Below, in pieces: positions 60,695 through 64,000 of a DNA stretch of 64,000 bases. The DNA lies in contig NZ_SISB01000018.1 of assembly GCF_004310295.1 (NCBI RefSeq), positions 50,337-114,336 of the forward strand, written 5' to 3'. Below the pieces are notes generated by a model. That model saw only the letters and a program-made list of their open reading frames with translations, searched no databases and was not told the origin of the DNA. Each line of letters opens with the position of its first letter. Within the stretch, counting starts at the first letter, position 1. Origin of the DNA: Pseudomonas sp. BGI-2 (lineage in GTDB: Bacteria > Pseudomonadota > Gammaproteobacteria > Pseudomonadales > Pseudomonadaceae). The position numbers and the translations under genes were made by a program.

Positions 60695-63106
60695 ATGAGC
60701 ACTGATGGTGCTTTGAGTCGAAGCCGTCTACTGCCGACCCTGCTCGGCATTCTGCTTCTGCTAATGGGCCTGGCCATGCTGGTCGGCGGGATCAAGCTGA
60801 GCATGCTTGGCGGCTCGCTGTATTACCTGCTGGCCGGTATCGGCCTGACGCTGACCGGCGTGCTGCTGATCCTGGCCCGCCGCGCTGCGCTGGGCCTTTA
60901 CGCACTGGTGCTGTTCGCCAGTACCGTGTGGGCCTTGTGGGAAGTCGGCCTCGATTGGTGGCAACTGGTGCCGCGCCTGGCGATGTTGTTTGCGCTGGGC
61001 CTCGTCATGCTACTGCCGTGGTTGCGCCGTCCGCTGCTGATTACCGGTCCTGCGCCGATGGGCACCGGCGCACTGAGCGTGGCCGTGGTGCTGGCCGCCG
61101 TTGCTGCGCTGGCCAGCCAATTCACCAACCCGGGTGAAATCAAAGGCCAACTGGACCGCGACAGCGTGCCGGGCATGACCAACATCGCACCGGCCATGCC
61201 CGACGGTGACTGGAATTCCTACGGCCGCAGCGCCCATGGCGATCGTTACTCGCCACTGGCGCAGATCACCCCGCAAAACGTGAACAAACTGGTACCAGCC
61301 TGGACCTATCGCACCGGCGACCTGCCTGGGCCGAACGACCCGGGCGAAACCACCGCCGAAAACACCCCGTTGAAAGTCAACGGCATGCTCTACGTGTGCA
61401 CGCCGCACAGCCAGGTGATCGCCCTTGATCCGGACACCGGCAAGGAAATCTGGCGTTTCGATCCGAAGCTCTCCACGCAAAACGCGGCGAACTTCAAGGG
61501 ATGGGCGCACATGACCTGCCGTGGCGTGACGTATCACGATGACGCCGCTTACGCTTCCGAGCAGAGCCCGACGGGCACCGCCAGCCCTGCGCCGGTCAGC
61601 ACGGTCTGCCCACGCCGGATCTTCCTGCCAACGGCCGACACCCGTCTGATCGCCCTCGACGCCGACACTGGCAAGATGTGCGAAGACTTCGGCAACAAAG
61701 GCCAGGTTGATCTCTCCGCCAACATCGGCGGCTTCAATGCCGGCGGTTACTACTCCACCTCGCCTCCAGCCGTCACTAAAGACCTGGTGGTGATTGGCGG
61801 CCACGTCACCGACAACGTTTCCATCGACGAGCCAAGCGGCGTGATCCGCGCGTTCGACGTGCACACCGGCAAACTGGTGTGGAACTGGGACAGCGGCAAC
61901 CCGGACGACACCACGCCGATTGCCGAAGGCAAGGTCTACACCCGCAACTCGCCGAACATGTGGTCCATGTTCGCCGTCGACGAAAAACTCGGCATGCTTT
62001 ACCTGCCGATGGGCAACCAGACCCCGGACCAGTTCGGTGGCGCGCGCACCCCTGAGTCGGAACTGCACGCCGCCGGCCTGACCGCACTGGACATCGCCAC
62101 CGGTAAAGTGCGCTGGCACATGCAGTTGACCCACCATGACCTGTGGGACATGGACGTGGGTGGCCAGCCAACCCTGATGGACCTGAAAACCGCAGACGGC
62201 GTGAAGCCAGCGGTACTCGTGTCCACCAAGCAAGGCAGCATCTACGTGCTGGACCGCAGCACCGGCAAAGCGATCGTGCCAATCAACGAAGTGCCGGTTC
62301 CGCAAGGCGCTGTCGAAGGTGATCACACCTCGCCGACCCAACCGAAATCCGACCTCAACCTGATGCCGCCGCCGCTGCAAGAGCGCGACATGTGGGGCGT
62401 GACCCCGTTCGACCAACTGATCTGCCGGATCGACTTCAAATCCATGCGCTACGACGGCCCGTTCACGCCGCCGTCGCTGCAGGGTTCGATCGTTTACCCA
62501 GGCAACTTCGGCGTGTTCGACTGGGGCGGCATTTCGGTTGACCCGGTGCGTCAGATCGCTTTCGTGAACCCGAGCTACATGGCGTTCAAATCGAAAATGA
62601 TCCCGGCCGCCGAAATCGCCGCCCAAGGCCCACGTAAAAGCGAAACCGAAGGCGTGCAGCCGAACAAAGGCGCGCCGTATGGCGTGGTCCTCGAAGCCCT
62701 GCTTTCGCCAATGGGCCTGCCGTGCCAGGCACCGGCGTGGGGCTACGTGGCGGCAATCGATCTGACCACGTCGAAAGTCCTGTGGAAGCACAAGAACGGC
62801 ACCGTGCGCGACAGCTCTCCGGTTCCGATCCCGCTGAGCATGGGCGTGCCTAGCCTGGGCGGCCCCTTCACCACTGCCGGTGGCGTTGGCTTCCTGAGCG
62901 GCACGCTCGACCAGTACCTGCGCGCCTACGACGTAAAAAACGGCAAGCAACTGTGGGAAGGCCGCCTGCCAGCCGGCGCGCAAACCACGCCGATGACCTA
63001 CACCGGCAAGGACGGCAAGCAGTACGTGCTGGTCGTTGCGGGCGGCCACGGTTCGCTGGGCACCGAGCAAGGTGACTATGTGATTGCGTACAAACTGTCG
63101 GAATAA
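60695..63106 (+). CDS. gcd: Membrane-bound PQQ glucose dehydrogenase
   Basis: 803 residues; GGAGAA precedes ATG 60695. Five membrane helices (about residues 8-140) bind ubiquinone, and the rest is an eight-bladed PQQ propeller facing the periplasm: WNSYGRSAHGDRYSPLAQITPQNV, LYVCTPHSQVIALDPDTGKEIWRFDP, WAHMTCRGVTYH and the tryptophan-docking repeats such as TGKVRWHMQLTHHDLWDMDVGGQPTL. It oxidises glucose to gluconolactone in the periplasm, giving gluconic acid, relevant to mineral phosphate release. It lies downstream of oprB and ends in a terminator. Confidence 0.97.
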   Translation: MSTDGALSRSRLLPTLLGILLLLMGLAMLVGGIKLSMLGGSLYYLLAGIGLTLTGVLLILARRAALGLYALVLFASTVWALWEVGLDWWQLVPRLAMLFALGLVMLLPWLRRPLLITGPAPMGTGALSVAVVLAAVAALASQFTNPGEIKGQLDRDSVPGMTNIAPAMPDGDWNSYGRSAHGDRYSPLAQITPQNVNKLVPAWTYRTGDLPGPNDPGETTAENTPLKVNGMLYVCTPHSQVIALDPDTGKEIWRFDPKLSTQNAANFKGWAHMTCRGVTYHDDAAYASEQSPTGTASPAPVSTVCPRRIFLPTADTRLIALDADTGKMCEDFGNKGQVDLSANIGGFNAGGYYSTSPPAVTKDLVVIGGHVTDNVSIDEPSGVIRAFDVHTGKLVWNWDSGNPDDTTPIAEGKVYTRNSPNMWSMFAVDEKLGMLYLPMGNQTPDQFGGARTPESELHAAGLTALDIATGKVRWHMQLTHHDLWDMDVGGQPTLMDLKTADGVKPAVLVSTKQGSIYVLDRSTGKAIVPINEVPVPQGAVEGDHTSPTQPKSDLNLMPPPLQERDMWGVTPFDQLICRIDFKSMRYDGPFTPPSLQGSIVYPGNFGVFDWGGISVDPVRQIAFVNPSYMAFKSKMIPAAEIAAQGPRKSETEGVQPNKGAPYGVVLEALLSPMGLPCQAPAWGYVAAIDLTTSKVLWKHKNGTVRDSSPVPIPLSMGVPSLGGPFTTAGGVGFLSGTLDQYLRAYDVKNGKQLWEGRLPAGAQTTPMTYTGKDGKQYVLVVAGGHGSLGTEQGDYVIAYKLSE

Positions 63107-63126
63107 ATTGTAGCGACAGATAAAGG

Positions 63127-63160
63127 AAAGGCGACTCCTGCGAGGGGGTCGCCTTTTTTT
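63127..63160 (+). terminator. Rho-independent terminator of gcd
   Basis: AAAGGCGAC and GTCGCCTTT close a stem extended by inner pairs and followed by a run of seven T, 20 bases after the gcd stop. Confidence 0.92.
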
Positions 63161-63179
63161 GCATCGCTGCAAATCAAAA

Positions 63180-63269
63180 TGTGGGAGCGGGCTTGCTCGC
63201 GAAAGCGGTGTTTCAGGCGACTTCCATGTTGAATGTTAAACAGCCTTCGCGAGCAAGCCCGCTCCCACA
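63180..63269. repeat. REPIN, GTGGGAGCGGGCTTGCTCGCGAA family (copy 3)
   Basis: Left arm TGTGGGAGCGGGCTTGCTCG, right arm CGAGCAAGCCCGCTCCCACA, with about 45 bases between. As with copy 1 (12396), a DUF6124 leader begins about 140 bases downstream. Confidence 0.9.
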
Positions 63270-63410
63270 TTTGGCCGAGGTTGGCCTGAGAAATACTGCG
63301 AACGTCCTACAGCGGATGCTGTTCGGGAGGACGATTCCGACAGGTTCTATCGGTTGTAGTGTCAGAAGCCCGGACGATAGGCTTTCGAGGTCGCTGCAAA
63401 TTCAGCGGCC

Positions 63411-63592
63411 GGGTTTGGTCGCCCAGGTTTAGAATGGCGCACTTTTCGTGCTTGCTTCATGGCGAGCTGTGCGTGGGAGGGCTTCGGCCCTGCCGGGTTC
63501 CATTCCCTGGTCGACCAACCTGCGTACGGTTCGCCACCCAACTGCTTGGTCGTAGTCGTGGCGAACTCCCTGTCCCCGAATGGAGCTTCACC
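63411..63592 (+). promoter_or_regulatory. Structured 5' leader RNA of DUF6124 gene 2 (pseudoknot candidate)
   Basis: Same order as the leader at 12647: P0 hairpin GGG/CCC with an 8-base loop (63411-63424), a small GCAC/GTGC hairpin near 63438-63451, long helix P1, 63460-63474 with 63522-63536, all positions paired including G-U; inside it P2, AGGGC-TTCG-GCCCT (63478-63491), and P3, 63492-63497 with 63506-63511. The whole P3 loop TTCCATTC (63498-63505) is complementary to GAATGGAG (63578-63585; seven standard pairs and one G-U), which contains the GGAG ribosome site. The junction word C-N-AC-Y-AAC and the GCCACCC after P1 are shared with the first leader. The 63270-63410 stretch before it holds no gene and may contain the promoter. 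Confidence 0.78.
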
Positions 63593-63967
63593 ATGTTCAA
63601 AGAAACCCCAAATCCCACGCATACCGACGACGTTTCCCCCTACGAATCCGTCGATTCAAAAAAACTCAACGAAGCCGCCGAGCGCGCGTTGGATCACTAC
63701 CTCAACCCCCCCGCCCTCAAATCCCCTGCCATCCGCAAACCCAGCACCATGTTTGTAATTGCACCGGACATCAAAGACGAAGACCTGTTGGCCCATACTT
63801 GCGAGTCATTGGCCCAGGCCAGTGTGATGGCGAGTGATTTCGCCGACTACCTGGAAGGCCCGCACCGGCACAAGGCGATGGCGATTCAACAGATCGTCAT
63901 GGCTTCGTGTACCTCTGAGGAATCAGCTCGGCTGGCGGCAGCCAAGTTCAAAAGAAGCAAACCCTGA
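63593..63967 (+). CDS. DUF6124 family protein
   Basis: 124 residues from ATG 63593 (MFKETPNPTHTDDVSPYESV), seven bases after GGAG; the frame reaching back to 63359 crosses the leader and is rejected. It is a paralogue of the protein at 12854, with the same TDDVSPYE, SKKLNEAAERALDHYL, IAPDI and CESLAQASVMASDFADYLEGP regions; the C-terminal 20 residues diverge (basic KFKRSKP here). No signal peptide or membrane helix. Function unknown. Confidence 0.88.
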   Translation: MFKETPNPTHTDDVSPYESVDSKKLNEAAERALDHYLNPPALKSPAIRKPSTMFVIAPDIKDEDLLAHTCESLAQASVMASDFADYLEGPHRHKAMAIQQIVMASCTSEESARLAAAKFKRSKP

Positions 63968-64000
63968 ACACACACCCAGAAATATCCCCCGCCATTGAAA

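Noticed and set aside
61010..63172. 720-codon open frame on the minus strand under gcd
   Set aside because: His/Arg/Val-rich translation with no domain; a GC-skew artefact opposite a certain gene.
63359..63592. N-terminal extension of the second DUF6124 protein to 63359
   Set aside because: It crosses the structured leader and has no similarity to the first copy; MFKETPNP aligns with MFKITPNP.
1..64000. tRNA or rRNA genes
   Set aside because: No cloverleaf with TTCGA-type T-loop and no rRNA-like stretch was recognised by eye; a tRNAscan-SE and Rfam run would settle it.

Overview
The window is chromosomal DNA of a fluorescent Pseudomonas (P. fluorescens/koreensis-like). The grounds are the high GC content, the gene order aatJQMP-aauS-aauR-glpM, the oprB-gcd pair, the metE/metR pair, DUF6124 small proteins, and dense REP/REPIN-type intergenic palindromes with a resident REP-associated transposase. 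No rRNA, tRNA, CRISPR array, prophage or classical insertion sequence was recognised.

Layout. 1-4.15 kb: 3' end of glpD, then a LysR regulator divergent from an MFS exporter and a SnoaL-like gene. 4.2-11.6 kb: acidic amino acid uptake, with an ABC transporter behind a sigma-54 promoter and two AauR-type inverted repeats, followed by its two-component system and glpM. 11.6-19.7 kb: DsbA-like oxidoreductase, a DUF6124 gene with a highly structured leader RNA, exported alpha/beta hydrolase, metE/metR, GNAT, LysE and NUDIX genes. 19.9-29.9 kb: a signalling island, with a degenerate HD-GYP (YN-GFP) response regulator divergent from an operon of REC-PAS-GGDEF-EAL, REC-GGDEF-EAL, a di-haem peroxidase, a membrane histidine kinase and a REC-histidine kinase. 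30-35.6 kb: amino acid/amine permease, nitrilase-family amidohydrolase, LuxR regulator, FMN glutamate synthase-like protein, GtrA. 35.7-40.2 kb: GtrII-like glucosyltransferase, OpgC-like acyltransferase, amino acid permease. 40.5-41.5 kb: the REP-associated transposase between two REP pairs. 41.6-50 kb: a GT51/penicillin-binding-like protein and a 1691-residue NEL-type E3 ubiquitin ligase effector. 50-55.8 kb: an alternate (CS1/CFA-type) chaperone-usher fimbrial operon. 56.2-58.7 kb: a YqjI/YqjH-like metal-responsive pair, Pr6Pr membrane protein and VF530 protein. 59-63.1 kb: oprB and gcd (periplasmic glucose use). 63.4-64 kb: a second DUF6124 gene with the same kind of leader.

The most interesting signal is the pair of leaders before the two DUF6124 genes. 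Both fold as a long helix closing two internal hairpins, one with a UUCG-like tetraloop. In both, the apical loop of the other hairpin is complementary to that gene's own ribosome-binding or start region, although the two loop sequences differ. This looks like an RNA control element with a covarying pseudoknot that I cannot assign to a known class. Second in interest is the c-di-GMP/redox signalling operon, whose output domains are each degenerate in a complementary way.
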